This document shows positions 21,581 to 32,815 of a DNA stretch of 47,728 nucleotides, in pieces (position 1 is the first letter of the stretch; every line of letters starts with the position of its first letter). Source of the stretch: Brachionus koreanus. Its lineage: Eukaryota; Rotifera; Eurotatoria; Ploima; Brachionidae. Position numbers and translations under genes: made by a program. The DNA lies in contig PJRA01000182.1 of the NCBI GenBank assembly GCA_016987375.1, positions 111,064-158,791 of the forward strand, given 5' to 3'. The notes under the pieces were generated by a model. It was given only the letters and a program-made list of their open reading frames with translations, was not told the DNA's origin and made no database searches.

Positions 21581-22659
21581 AAAAAAAACTATTAAAAAGT
21601 TTTAAAAATAAAAAAAATCCTTCAAAATCTAAACAATAAGAATCATTTTTTTTCTTCTTATGTGATTCTAAATTTGATTTAGAGACTTGTAGTTCTAAAC
21701 AAAACTTGAACCAAATGTTTACCGTTAAGTTTAAGTTCAATTATAAGAGTATATTTGTCAAGAATATCAATAGTTTAAAAAATAATATTAAAAAATCAGT
21801 TTTTTCTTATTTATAATTGTTTAATTTTTTTTTAAATTTCCATAAAATTTATTTAAGAATTTTTTAATTAAGTTACGTAATTTTGTTAAAAAAATGTATA
21901 TTTATTATTAAAAATTCAGTTTAATAGTAATTTTTTTCAAAGTACTGGATGCTGATCTGATGCTGAAAATTAGACACTCATTATTATCTAAATTAAATTT
22001 ATCAATTGGAAGAAAAGATGAAAAAAGTAGAAATAAAATTGAAAAATGAAACGCTACTTTACATATGTATAGACCTGGATAACTAAATTGAACACTGACT
22101 AATTATAATTTTTTTTTTATTTCAGCTACCATAGCAAGACTAAAGCTAGTCTTGCTCCGCAGATATCCTGCTGTAGCTTATTATTATTATTTTTCGCCAA
22201 ACTTTATATTTTCAAGCTTCGTTTTGTTTTTGGAAAAAATTTAAATTAATTGTTTGACTTGATTTAATAAAAAATTTTTCGGCTTTATTTTTTTTTAATT
22301 AAGTGAGTAAAAGATAAAATAGATAAAATTGAATCAAAAATTAATAAAAAAAAATTGTTAAAAGCGGTTAAAAAAATCTGACTAAATGAATTTACAGGAT
22401 TAAACGAATTACCCCTACCCCATTAACTCCAGCAACTATGGGTAATAACATCACAAACACATCACTCGTTTAATTAAAAGAAGCTTAATAAAATGTAATC
22501 AATGTTCTCTTGGGATCGTTTAATTTTTAACTAAATTTTAGGTTTTACTATAATGTTAATAAATATTTTATTTAACTTCTAGTATAACATGGTTATGAAT
22601 TAAAAATAAAGATAGAATTTAATTGATTTATCATTAACAGAAAGAAATTTGTTATTATT
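21581..22659. other. Intergenic stretch with a structured hairpin cluster
   Basis: No gene is visible. The only clear structure is the three-stem element at 22124-22178, listed separately. The remainder is AT-rich with homopolymer runs. Confidence 0.5.
22124..22178. other. 55-bp sequence able to fold as a three-way junction
   Basis: Outer arms AGCTAC (22124-22129) and GTAGCT (22173-22178) enclose a perfect 10-bp hairpin AGCAAGACTA / TAGTCTTGCT with an AAGC loop (22133-22156) and a small GCAG / CTGC hairpin. The segment is GC-richer than its surroundings. It could be a structured RNA, a foldback element end or chance; no known RNA family is recognised. Confidence 0.5.
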
Positions 22660-23066
22660 TTAATTAACAATATACAAAGTAAAAAATAAGATAAAAGCTG
22701 CAACAAAGGAAAAAAAATTAACTTGTGTGGATTTGATGCCAAAATTGCACAAATCTTTTCGACAACAATTTAATTTATCGCCATTCTCTAAAGTTGCAGT
22801 TGTGCAATCAGATCTACAACCTTTTGAAATTTGACCAGAAAGTGCGGTTATTTTCTAATAAAAAACTATTATAAGTTTTAATTTTTAAAAATAAAAAGGA
22901 ATCTTACAAAGCAATAATCGCTACAATCAATAATCATTGCATCATCAATAGTTGAAGATGAGCTTCCCAAACATGTATCACATTCGATGCATCTTATTCC
23001 ATTTGCTCTGAGTGTAAGTGACAAAAAAATAATCATCATAAATAAAACATAAATGAAAATTCTCAT
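22660..23066 (-). CDS. Ly6/uPAR-like small secreted, probably GPI-anchored protein
   Basis: Exons 23066-22908 and 22854-22660, joined in phase 0 across a 53-bp intron, give 117 aa. Residues 1-23 form a signal peptide (MRIFIYVLFMMIIFLSLTLR...). The mature part holds ten cysteines (CIECDTC, DCSDYC, GCRSDC) and ends the domain with NCCRKDLCN, the hallmark CC-xx-D-x-CN ending of Ly6/three-finger proteins. The last 20 residues are hydrophobic (VNFFSFVAAFILFFTLYIVN), as in a GPI-attachment signal. Such proteins sit on the outer cell surface and modulate receptors or adhesion; the specific partner cannot be inferred. Spacing of the first cysteines is irregular for the family. Confidence 0.85.
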
Positions 23067-23316
23067 TTTTTATTTTATTTTAGTATTTTTTCATTTCATT
23101 TCAGTACTTAATATACTTAATTTTTATCTTTCTTAAAAGCAATCAAATTTTTAAAAATTTTAAAACCAGGTAATTAAAAAATTTTAAATAACTTTTATTA
23201 AGTTAAAATTATATCGTTTAGGTAATATAATTTAGAATTTATTTTTTCATTTTAATCATAATTTTTAATCATATTAATCTAATATTGATAAAGATTTAGA
23301 AGTTTTTGGTGTGATT

Positions 23317-24143
23317 TTAATAAATGCTTTTTTCTTTATTACAAAGTGATTTATCAATCAAAGCGATAATTTCTTCGTCACTTAGAATCAAGTCTAATTG
23401 TTCTATAGAAGATTTGTTAAAAAAAGGGTTTTTCGAAAAGCAATTAGCATGTGCACCTTCAGTCTTATATTTATGATCTTTAAAAACATTGATAGCTCTG
23501 ACTAAATTTTCTTGGTTAAATAATTTTTTTTTTTTCAACTCTATTCTGCTTGAGCTTGTATCATGCTTCATGATCAATTGAGAGCTTTTTTGACTTTGAC
23601 TATCAAAATTAAATAAAATAATTAATTTAATTTAAATAAAAATCGATATATTTTAAAAATTTATTGTTAAACAACTCACTCATTTAAAACTGAATTATTT
23701 TTTTTCATTTTATTCTTTCTAAAATTTAAAATTAATTAATGAAAAATAAGAAAGATAAGAATAAACTACCGTGCTTTGAAATTTGTTGCTAACTTTTTTC
23801 TTTCTAATAAAGTCTATTTTAATTAGATGTCAAAATCAATGAAAATGATTAATCTTACCGATAGATATTTCTTTATTTTGGGTTTTTTTAACTTTTGAGC
23901 TTCAAAACAAATTAAATTAAAAAATGTCAAAATTTAATATTACTTTTTAGTTCGATATTTTGAAAATTCAGGTAATTCAGTGTCAAAAAACATGCATATT
24001 TTATTTTTGGTGTCAAGTGTTGGTTTGAGATTTGAACAAGAAAATTCCACCGCTGGATCAATTTCAATACTTATATCCAAATCAGGTATGATATTTTTTC
24101 TTTCAAATGTATCGAATTTTGTTATTGAAACAGCTCTTTTCAT
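23317..24143 (-). CDS. Unknown 198-aa basic protein, 5 exons
   Basis: Exons 24143-23944, 23899-23859, 23803-23770, 23718-23680 and 23599-23317 all have GT-AG borders and agreeing phases, which strongly supports a real gene although no domain is recognised. The protein starts MKRAVSITKFDTFERKN, has an acidic patch (DLDISIEIDPAVEF), a Lys/Asn-rich middle (SKVKKTQNKE, RKKLATNFKAR, RKNKMKKNN) that could serve as nuclear signal, and a more ordered C-terminus (NLVRAINVFKDHKY ... LDLILSDEEIIALIDKSL). Three of the exons are only 34-41 nt. The first ATG after a stop was chosen as start. A nuclear role is a guess from composition. Confidence 0.7.
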
Positions 24144-24242
24144 TCTATTAGACAAAAGAAAAAGAAAATTTTAAACTAAAAAAATTTATTCAATAATAAT
24201 AATGATAATAATAATTTTCTTAGTGATTTTCTGAACTATAAT

Positions 24243-26417
24243 TTAAAAAATTTTCTCTTTGGCAATCATGTAAATAAGACCAAAAGTTAATCCAATAGCA
24301 ACCAAGGCATGAAATCCAAGCAAGGCAAATTTCAAATTTTCCAGCTAAATTTTTTAAAAATTAAAAAATTTTTTGGATTAAAAAAATACAACTTTAATTT
24401 GTAATTCTACATTATTTTGATTATTTTGGTACACTTCATCTTTGATTAAGTCTTTAGTTAATTATTTGATTCTTGGATAAATCCTTACTATTGAGAGAGA
24501 AAGAAATTTGTTCTTTTTTTATTTTTTGTTGCGCTATTTCTAAGAGTGCAACGAAAAGCAAAATCCAAAATGTCCAAGCAATCATTACACCAACTCCACG
24601 AGCCCCAAGATTTGTTCTATTGATAGCAGTTCCAATAAACATTGTTACAACTTGTAGAAATATTATTAAATTGTTTCATGTATGCGGTAATTTTGGCAAC
24701 CTGAATTATTAGACAATTGTACTGTACTTTCCTATTTGAATGAAAAATCCCTTTAGAATAATGGATTATTTTTTTAGAATTCTCATGGTTATTTGAGATT
24801 TTCAGACTAAATGATAATATTTAAATCTATATTTAAATATTTATCAAATATTTAATTAGCTTTCAGTATAAATTTGTACGACCAAATTAAAAAGTTAATG
24901 TACATTCTGTTCATTAATTTTAACACACATCACAATGAATTTATACTTGAAATTGTTTATCTGAACAAATCTTAAAATTGTACAAAATTCCAGGTTGCCG
25001 AACTTTTCACTAATTCCTTAATATTTAAAATAACTTTTAAAAAAATACCTGATAACAATAAAAGAATGGTTCCATTTGCACTATGAAAATAATTGAATAT
25101 ATATCGAAAGTGGTGATCTTGATGAGGTCTAAAAAATGCAACCAATATCTTAATAAATTTGAGGAAATAAATGAAATTTTGTTTTATTTTTTAAAACTTG
25201 TAGAAAAGCCAATATAATAAGAAGTATTCCAAAAAGCGAATGAACAAATGACACTGTTTGTTTTGTGCTAATCCATTTCCAATTTTGATCAATTAAAATA
25301 ATCAAAAAACCAATTAGTGTTAGAATATATGCGGTAAGCATTAACGGCCGATGAATTACAAACCAAATTTTAAGCTCAAGAAATCTTACATTAGGAAAAA
25401 TAAACTTGAAATATCTAAATTTTTCATTTTAATTTGTTTTATTATTTATTTCTAGTTAATAATTGAATACCTTGCAATGATCATACCAAGAGATGCAAAT
25501 ATCATCCATGCAATAATCATAAATGAAGCTTAATATATATTTATTTTAGCAAATTTCTAAATTGCTTTTTAATATTTTACTAAAGTTTATGATTAATAAA
25601 GGAAAAAGATTTTTAATTTCAAGCATTTATTTTCTATCTTACCATGAGCTTTTACTTTGACTCCATCTGAATCACCACTTGCTATGTTATCTGTTGAAAA
25701 ATCGATCATATTTTGACTGGGTATTTTTAAAAAATGCTGAATCAGCTCTTCAATAAGAAATTTTACTCTAAAATAATTATTAATTAGTTTCGCTTACCTC
25801 CAGATGGTCCAATCTGTCCAAATGCTGATAAAATGTGAAATTTATTGTTTAAATCAAAATAATTTGGAAATTTTGAATTCGATTTTTCACGTGTAAAACT
25901 ACATATTATGAAATTGTTGTTAATAAAAATCTTTGGATCTGAGATTCCTAATTCAGGATTTTGAGCATCTAAATGAGACGGAACAAACTTTCCACTATTA
26001 AAATATCGTTGAATAGATTTTTCAATATTAGAATTTTTGCAAATAACAACATCATCATTTCCCTTAGAATAAAAAATCCTAATTGAAGATCAAGTTATAA
26101 ATTTTACCATTTGGGCATCGGTGGAAAATCCAATGGCTAACCAAGCTGAGTTTATGAGATTGGGATCTTCAATTTTCGTAGCCAAAATAAATTGATGGCT
26201 ATTGTTATTTATAAAGCTTCCCCATTTGTAAATAAAAGTACATTCCGAGTCTTTACAACTAGATGGAAATGTAAAGCAACCTAGTCGCTTTCCACATTCC
26301 TCTGTCGACTTTCAAACTTAATAATTTACTTGTTTTTTTTTTCTTTTTCAAATAATTTACTTGAGAATTTGATCGTAGGCAAAATACAAATAAGATAATA
26401 TAAGCTAATTTTTTCAT
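24243..26417 (-). CDS. DOMON plus cytochrome b561 ferric-chelate reductase-like membrane protein (FRRS1/SDR2 type), 10 exons
   Basis: Exons: 26417-26361, 26308-26108, 26062-25798, 25765-25643, 25528-25471, 25414-25198, 25148-25049, 24650-24489, 24439-24393, 24344-24243; all GT-AG and in phase, 443 aa. Order: signal peptide (1-19, MKKLAYIILFVFC), a DOMON domain (about 25-195; AWLAIGFSTDAQMGNDDVV), then a cytochrome b561 region. The four expected heme-ligand histidines are all present: H215 (AHASFMIIAW), H256 (WFVIHRPLM), H293 (FVHSLFGI) and H329 (YFHSANG). Proteins of this build carry electrons across the membrane and can reduce ferric iron. There is no reelin domain before DOMON, unlike vertebrate FRRS1. 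A final hydrophobic helix and KEKIF tail close the protein. Confidence 0.92.
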
Positions 26418-26747
26418 TTTAATTGAAAGTAGAAAGAATTGTTTTTCTGAAATGATTTAAAATCTTTTTCAAATATTTATTTTTGATAATTTAAAAAAGC
26501 CACAAGCAATTTTCATTTTATTTTTAGGTTATTGTGAATTTTTGATAATTTAGCATTTTAAATCATTAAAACCTATCTGTGATTTATTCTTTATTGGGTT
26601 GATTTAATTTTAGAAACAAATTTAACAGACTAATTTCTGCTTTTGTTGCCCCCAACTTTTTTGATCGAAATTACGAACTTAATTTGCAAAATTTGGTATT
26701 AAATACAAAATTTTTCTCTAGTTTTCATTCTTTAAAAATCATCCATT

Positions 26748-26969
26748 ATGGCTGTTAGCTGGTTTCAAGCAAATAATCTACCAATATTTTATTCAAACCC
26801 AAATGTTTCACAGCCTTGTTCTTATAGTTTATGGTATTGGCAAGCCTCATATAATCACGACTTTAATAAATTGAATTATAAAAGTGATTTTGCAACCTTT
26901 TATTTCAGCGCTTATCAATCGTATCAATATATTATGCCAAGTAGAAGATATCGTAGAGTGAGAGAGTAA
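26748..26969 (+). CDS. Orphan 73-aa aromatic-rich protein
   Basis: An ATG-started ORF with about a quarter Tyr, Phe and Trp (WFQANN, SLWYWQASY, FATFYFSAYQSYQYI) and a basic end (RRYRRVRE). There is no membrane segment or signal peptide and no recognisable family. An AATAAA follows 20-30 bp after the stop, and the region is less A+T-rich than its flanks. It is divergent to the b561 reductase, whose start is 330 bp away, so both may share a promoter region. It could instead be an exon of a larger gene. Confidence 0.45.
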   Translation: MAVSWFQANNLPIFYSNPNVSQPCSYSLWYWQASYNHDFNKLNYKSDFATFYFSAYQSYQYIMPSRRYRRVRE

Positions 26970-29503
26970 AATTATCCTTAAATTAAAATAAATAAAAAGA
27001 ACGATTACTGTTAAAATCTAAACCGCATACAATATTTTATTTGTTTAAATATTCTTTTAATTTTAATAAAGTTTTAATCTTTTAATTTACTTTTCTTCAT
27101 CTGGACAAGTCTGGTTAGTAAATCCGTTTTTTTTAATTTTTGCTAAGTCCAAATGTAAAATCTAGAAGCGGAATAGATCCATCAAATGATTGTTAAAATA
27201 AAGATATACTAAATTAATTGAGAAGTAAATTTAATTAAAGAAGACTTAAATTTTAATTAATTATTTCTTGTATTGAGTTTAGAATTGAGTTTTTTTGATA
27301 AATATTGATAAAATTTGGTGCAAGATTTGATAAGATTTTATCATTCACTTGACTTTGACTGAGTCGAAAATTTTAAATTGAAACCGAGTATTTTAGGATT
27401 AAATTTTATTTAAGTTTACACCTAAAAAGTCAAGAAAGTGATTTAATTTTAACAAATAATTTTTTTTGCATATCCTTTTTAAAGTAATACAAATTTTTTG
27501 TTGCGTAGATAGAAATTTTTTGGGAAAATAAAACGGATTAGATTTGCCATTTGTAAAGAAAATTAAATTTATTTTGTGTTTTATTTGATTTTATTTCGAT
27601 ATATATTTTATTATTGTTCTAAAATATACTAATTTAATAAGTTAAATAATTAATAAATTAACTATTAAAAAAATTATTTTTCTCATTGAAAAATTTCGAT
27701 AAAAATTATAAGATGTTTTTATACAGAAAATTTCTATTTTCAATTTCAAAAATTTTTCGAAAATTTTAACCAATTTTTAAGTCTATATTTCGAATTAAAA
27801 TTTCTTGATTTTTTCAATGAAATGATTTTTATTAGCAATCAAGGTTTTCTCTAATCGGTTTAGATGCTTTTTTGCTATTCTTAGTGATTTCCTTGTTGCA
27901 GAATCAGCTTGTTTATTGCGCAAAGGTCTTCAATTGAGTAAAATGTACCATTAAAAATAACTCTCTATGATGCTTACCTTGAAATTAATTGTATAAAAAG
28001 GAAGTTGTTATTTATAGTAAAAAACTATTAAAAATTAACTAAAACAATTAAATTGATATTTTTTTTCAAAAATTGCTTTTTAAAAATTTCAATTAATATT
28101 AAATCAATAATTTCATTTTGAAAAAAGAAAAAAAATATTAATCAATCTTTTCGTACAAGTTTTATTAATTTTTCTAAAAATTTTTGCCATAATTTTAAGT
28201 CATTTGATTTAAACCAAAATTAAATTTAATCTAAAGGTTAAGAGGAAAAAAGGGAAAAGTTAAGTACAACTAATGAAAAAGATAAACATTATTTATTTTA
28301 ATTGAAAACATTTCAAAGTATTCCAGATTTGGCGTTGAAAAAAAAATTTTCTCATTTATGAAGTTTCCTCAAAAATAAGTAAACAAAAAATCGAAGAATT
28401 TTGATTTGGTTTTAAGATCAAAAATAAGAGATACGGTTTTTTAAACAGGTTTGGTAATATTTTTTTGAAAAAACTGGTTCAATTCCGACTTATACTGAAG
28501 ATTTATTATTTAATTTATTTCAACCAAAAGTTTCAAAAAAATTATAAATAAAATATAAAATTAATTTAAAAGATAAATTCTAAATTAAGCTTGGCTATTT
28601 AAAAAATTAGCTTTTTTCATATTATTTTTTTTTTGGATTTTTTACTAACAAATCGAATAGCTTTTAGCACTTTTTTTTTTCTTCAAGAATCTTAAAAAAA
28701 TGTTAAATACAGGAAAAAAACTGGCATTTTGATTTTAATAAAATTCATAATCTAATTAAGCTTTATTTTTTTAAATATTGATATTGGACAAAACTTTTAA
28801 TTATTAAGTTCTAAAAAAAATTCTTCATTTATAATTTAATAATTGAACATATACTTAAGATATTTTTTGAATGGAAAGTGAATAATTCAATAACCTAGTA
28901 AACTAAAATTCAATCTTAATTGATCTGAGCTTAAACTCGAAATTTTCGATGTTAAGTTAATCAAAAAATGGACATATTTCGAAATATGTCAATTCAAATG
29001 GACAAGGATTTCGAATAGGAGTTATATTTATTGATTTTATTTGAAAATTTTCAATTTGAAATTTTATTTAACAATTTAAAAAAAAAAAAACAATTTTTCA
29101 AGAGTAATCTAGTTATTCGTAAACTGAAGTCAATGAGAATTTTGTGAATATTTTTTTTCTAAACTTTTAAAATTTCGTTTTAAAATGTGAATTAGAAAAA
29201 ACTAAAAATAGAAGAAGATTTTTTCAAAAAAAGTGAATCCTTGTGACTAATCTAAAAGATATAGCATTTCTTTAATTAGATTGATAATTTATTATATAAA
29301 TAACTTTATATATAATGAAATGCATGAAAATCGCAAAGCAAAAATAAACATGTCACATTTTTTATTTTTTTTTGTTGTTTATTGATATGTAATGCCATAC
29401 TTAAAAATAATTTTTAAATAGTTGTCAAGGAAACTTTAATTAAATTTTAAAGCTTTAAAAGGAATTCATTCAGATTTTCATAAGTATTAGAATTATTGAC
29501 AGA
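26970..29503. other. Intergenic stretch with a possible short minus-strand gene end
   Basis: Mostly AT-rich sequence with no gene. The exception is a coding-like minus-strand exon pair around 27795-27978 (listed separately). A perfect 20-bp palindrome, GACATATTTC followed by its complement, lies at 28971-28990. Confidence 0.5.
27795..27978 (-). CDS. Possible 3'-terminal exons of an unrecognised gene
   Basis: The exon 27927-27795 encodes PLRNKQADSATRKSLRIAKK followed by a helical basic stretch ending IEKIKKF and a stop. It begins after an acceptor (ATTGAAG) that pairs in phase with an upstream good donor, CAAG|GTAAGC at 27978, across a 48-bp intron. The upstream exon would read NFLFIQLIS before the junction. 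No ATG or earlier exon could be traced, so the gene may extend rightward or be broken. Confidence 0.35.
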
Positions 29504-30817
29504 ATGTCTTTGTGTTTTAAATGCAACAAAAGTATTAAACCTGTATCACTTGCTACAACTGTTAAAGGAGAAAAATTTCATCCTACTTGTTTATTTTGTG
29601 GAAAATGTGAACGTCCATTGTGGGGACGGCCATTCAAAAAAAGTAGCGATGGATCTCTTATTTGTGATGGATTCTGCGAGCCTCAAATCCAGCCTTCATC
29701 AGCCGTTAGCACAATTATTCCTAGTCGTCCATCCTCAGCTCAAAGACAGCAGCAAGTTTTGATTGAGCAAACAAAAAATATCGAGTCTAATAAGCCACCA
29801 ATAAATGTAGAAAAATACAGAAAATTTAATTCGGAAATAAATGCAATAAAAAACAAAGTTTGCCACACTTGCAATCAAAATTTAGAGAACCAAAGATACA
29901 TTACGTACGAAAATGGTGAAATAGTATGTCAATATTGTGAAGATAAAAAAAAATTTATTTCCAATTCTAAAATAAATTTTGAAGATACGGTTGAATGTGT
30001 CATCTGCAATAAGCTGGTTAAAGGTCTAAAATTTATTACTGAAAAAAATGGTGATGTAATTTGTGAAAATTGTGATTTAAATGGAATTCGTTGTGATAAA
30101 TGTAATCAGTTATTCAAAAAAAACCAAGTTATTCGAAGACTTAATTTCGATATCAAGTATCATGATCAATGTTTTAATTGTAAAATATGCAATAAGCTTA
30201 TTCACACAGAAGAATTTTTTTTAGATGAAAACAAAAAATATCCAATTTGTTTGGATTGTGACAAATTGTCAAAATTGCCAAAATGCACTATTTGTAATTG
30301 TCCAATTACAGGTTCATATCTTATTATTAACAGCAAGCCAGCACATGATGTATGCTTAAAATGTTCCAATTGTGACAGTAATTTAGCTAATGATAGTTAT
30401 TTTAAAAAAGATGACAGCGAACATCTTCTTTGTTATAAATGTAATTTAGATTTGAATGGAATAAAGTGTGCAAAATGTTTTCAAGTAATAGAAAAAGATG
30501 GAATTACTTTTGCAGACAAAGATTATCACAGTGACTGTTTTAAATGTCAAAATTGTGGAATCAATTTAGCAACAATGAAAAAAACGTTGACTGACAAAGA
30601 TGGAAATTCTTTATACTGTGAACCTTGTTTTGTGAATCAATTTGCCCCGAGGTGTAATAAATGTAGTGAACCTATTCCACCTTATTTACCAGGAGCAGTC
30701 TATGAAGATAAAAATTATCATAAAGAATGTTTTGCTTGCGCAAGATGCAAGCAAACTTTGGTAAATAAAAAATTTTTCAAATCTGGCACAATTTTGGTTT
30801 GCGAAAGATGTTTTTGA
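29504..30817 (+). CDS. LIM-only protein with five LIM domains and two half-LIM zinc motifs
   Basis: A single-exon 437-aa protein starting at the first ATG (MSLCFKC). LIM1 spans 4-58 (CFKC ... FHPTC ... CGKC ... C54, C58). A linker rich in Ser/Gln/Asn follows, then two short C-x2-C ... C-x2-C modules (CHTC ... CQYC and CVIC ... CENC), each about half a LIM. Four full LIM domains complete the C-terminus: CDKC ... YHDQCFNCKIC, CTIC ... HDVCLKCSNC, CAKC ... YHSDCFKCQNC and CNKC ... YHKECFACARC, ending CERCF. LIM domains bind other proteins, often at actin adhesions, muscle Z-discs or in the nucleus, as in the FHL, testin and paxillin families. The exact family is not assigned. AATAAA overlaps the stop region at 30819. 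Confidence 0.9.
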   Translation: MSLCFKCNKSIKPVSLATTVKGEKFHPTCLFCGKCERPLWGRPFKKSSDGSLICDGFCEPQIQPSSAVSTIIPSRPSSAQRQQQVLIEQTKNIESNKPPINVEKYRKFNSEINAIKNKVCHTCNQNLENQRYITYENGEIVCQYCEDKKKFISNSKINFEDTVECVICNKLVKGLKFITEKNGDVICENCDLNGIRCDKCNQLFKKNQVIRRLNFDIKYHDQCFNCKICNKLIHTEEFFLDENKKYPICLDCDKLSKLPKCTICNCPITGSYLIINSKPAHDVCLKCSNCDSNLANDSYFKKDDSEHLLCYKCNLDLNGIKCAKCFQVIEKDGITFADKDYHSDCFKCQNCGINLATMKKTLTDKDGNSLYCEPCFVNQFAPRCNKCSEPIPPYLPGAVYEDKNYHKECFACARCKQTLVNKKFFKSGTILVCERCF

Positions 30818-32173
30818 AATAAAAATAATTCTATTTTTTAATTTTGTTGATACATTAAAAATTCTATTCAGACTTGCTTAATGATTTAAAAAAATCAATT
30901 AGGACTTTAAAAAAAAATTAACTTTTCATTGTCTGCGATTATTTGGAAAATTAATTGAGGATTTCTCTTTAATTTAGGATATTTTGAAAAAAAAAAATTA
31001 AAATTCTTTTATTTCATTAATTTAAGGGGCTTAATTCAAATTTCACTTAGGTCTGATAGAACCGGGAATTGAAAATTAATACATGTCTATTCATTTTTAA
31101 TTATTTAAACAATTTAGTTTATTTCAATTAAATTAGAAAAGATTATTTAAATATCGTTAATTTGTTAATACTAATTTTTTTAAACAATATTTTATTTTTT
31201 AAATACAGATAATTTAAAATAATTCTTTTTAGACACAATTTGAAACATTTTAATTTAATTTTAATGATAATGAAAGCTTTCTTTCAAAATTTTAGTTTAA
31301 AAATGAACACAATTTCCGAAATACGAATAAATCGTTTTAGGCAAAATTTGAGTAATTCAATCAAATAAACAATTTAATAATTTTAATCAAAAAAAATCTG
31401 AATTATTACTAACGATTAGCTGATCATGCTGAAGCTAATGGAGAAAAGGAACTACACTTAAATTATTGTTTTCTAAAATATTCAAGATTTTTCAATGCCA
31501 AGCTAAGCTTATTTTTGTTTTTTTATTCATTTATGTAAAATAATTAATTTCAGCTTAATTTAAATATCTACTGCTCAATTTTACCAACTAAATAGCTCTT
31601 ATCTTTTTTGACTGAATAATATCTACTTGCTACTTGCATCGAATAGTTGGACTTTTCCTGTTAGATTAAAAGACATGAACCACCCTAAAATTCCAAATAT
31701 TTTTTTCAAAAATAGACCAAAGCTATCATCACTTTTTTTTAGAATAAATTTTATAAGATCAGCAAGTTTGATGATTTTTGAAAATATAATTTTTTTTTAA
31801 CTAAAGTCACTTAGTTATACTAATTCTTAGATTGTTTAAAGCAGTTAAAAGAACAATTAGCATTTTTAAACCCTTTTTCAAGTAATAACTTTTTTTTTTT
31901 TAAAGTTTACTGATTTTAGCAAAAACCAATTAAATTTTTTTTTTTTAATCATCTTCATTGATATTTACTTCAAATAGCTTAATTTACGAAAATTACATTA
32001 AGAAAGAAAATTGCATTAGACATGTTTCAAAAAAGTTATGAAAAAAACGTGAAATAATGAAATCATGAATCGGGATCTTTCTATTCATTAGCCTTCATAA
32101 CTTACTTAGAAAAAGCGTCCCTTTTTTTTATTTTTGCATCATAAAAATATATAACCAAATTTTTCTAATAAAA
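30818..32173. other. Intergenic AT-rich stretch
   Basis: No ORF with coding character is visible on either strand. A TATATAA box lies at 32148-32154, just before the next ORF. Otherwise only homopolymer tracts. Confidence 0.5.
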
Positions 32174-32459
32174 ATGTCAAGTGAAACTGCGTGTTCAAGC
32201 TCATCTTTTTCTTCTAAAAGAAAAGAAATTTCGGTTTTTTTTTATGAAAGCAATCAAAAAATTCCAATTTGACCATATTTCTGCAAGTAAAACTGATGGT
32301 AACTTTTCTACTGCAGAATTTAGTGATAGTGATGATGAAGTTTTGTCAAATCTTAGACCTAAAATGCCTGAAAAAATATCTTATCTCAAAAAAAAATCTC
32401 TTCAGCCTGGATCTGTTGGTTTTCCTGAATTAGAACTTGAGGAAAGTTCACTAAAATAA
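32174..32459 (+). pseudogene. Short frameshifted ORF with acidic motif, possibly a broken gene
   Basis: An ATG at 32174 after a TATATAA box opens a frame (MSSETACSSSSFSSKRKE) that stops at 32272. The next frame stays open from 32181 to 32459 and encodes FSTAEFSDSDDEVLSNLRPK and MPEKISYLKKKSLQPG. The two halves can be joined by a change in the long T run at 32233-32243, so this is either a frameshifted pseudogene or a homopolymer sequencing error. Ser/Asp-rich N-terminal regions like this are common in transposase-derived proteins, but no domain is seen. Confidence 0.35.
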
Positions 32460-32815
32460 AATTTTCGACTCGACTTCAAAAAAATAATTCGACTTAGTCG
32501 ACTCCTAACACTACTTAAATCTTTAAAAAAAATGTGACTTTGTAAGCTTGTATCTAAATAATGCCATCTTTAAAAATCCTTATAGTTGCTGATTCTTTAA
32601 CTTTTATTTTTGAAAAAAAAATTGCAACTTGTCAAAAACTTGTCTTTTAATTTATAGTTCTTATTTTGTTCAAGAGGAAATTTTTTAAAAATTTCACTGA
32701 TTAGCAATAAGTAAATTAAAAGTATTATTAGGTGTAATTGAGAATTTAGATAATAAAACATATAATGTAATATTTTATCAGTTAAAAATTATTATTTCAA
32801 TTTTTATTTTAGACA

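Noticed and set aside
25375..25395. A 15-nt GT...AG interval in the b561 reductase (GTAAGATTTCTTGAG) considered as an intron
   Set aside because: It is too short, and reading through gives NVRFLELKIWF, which fits the family, so it is coding.
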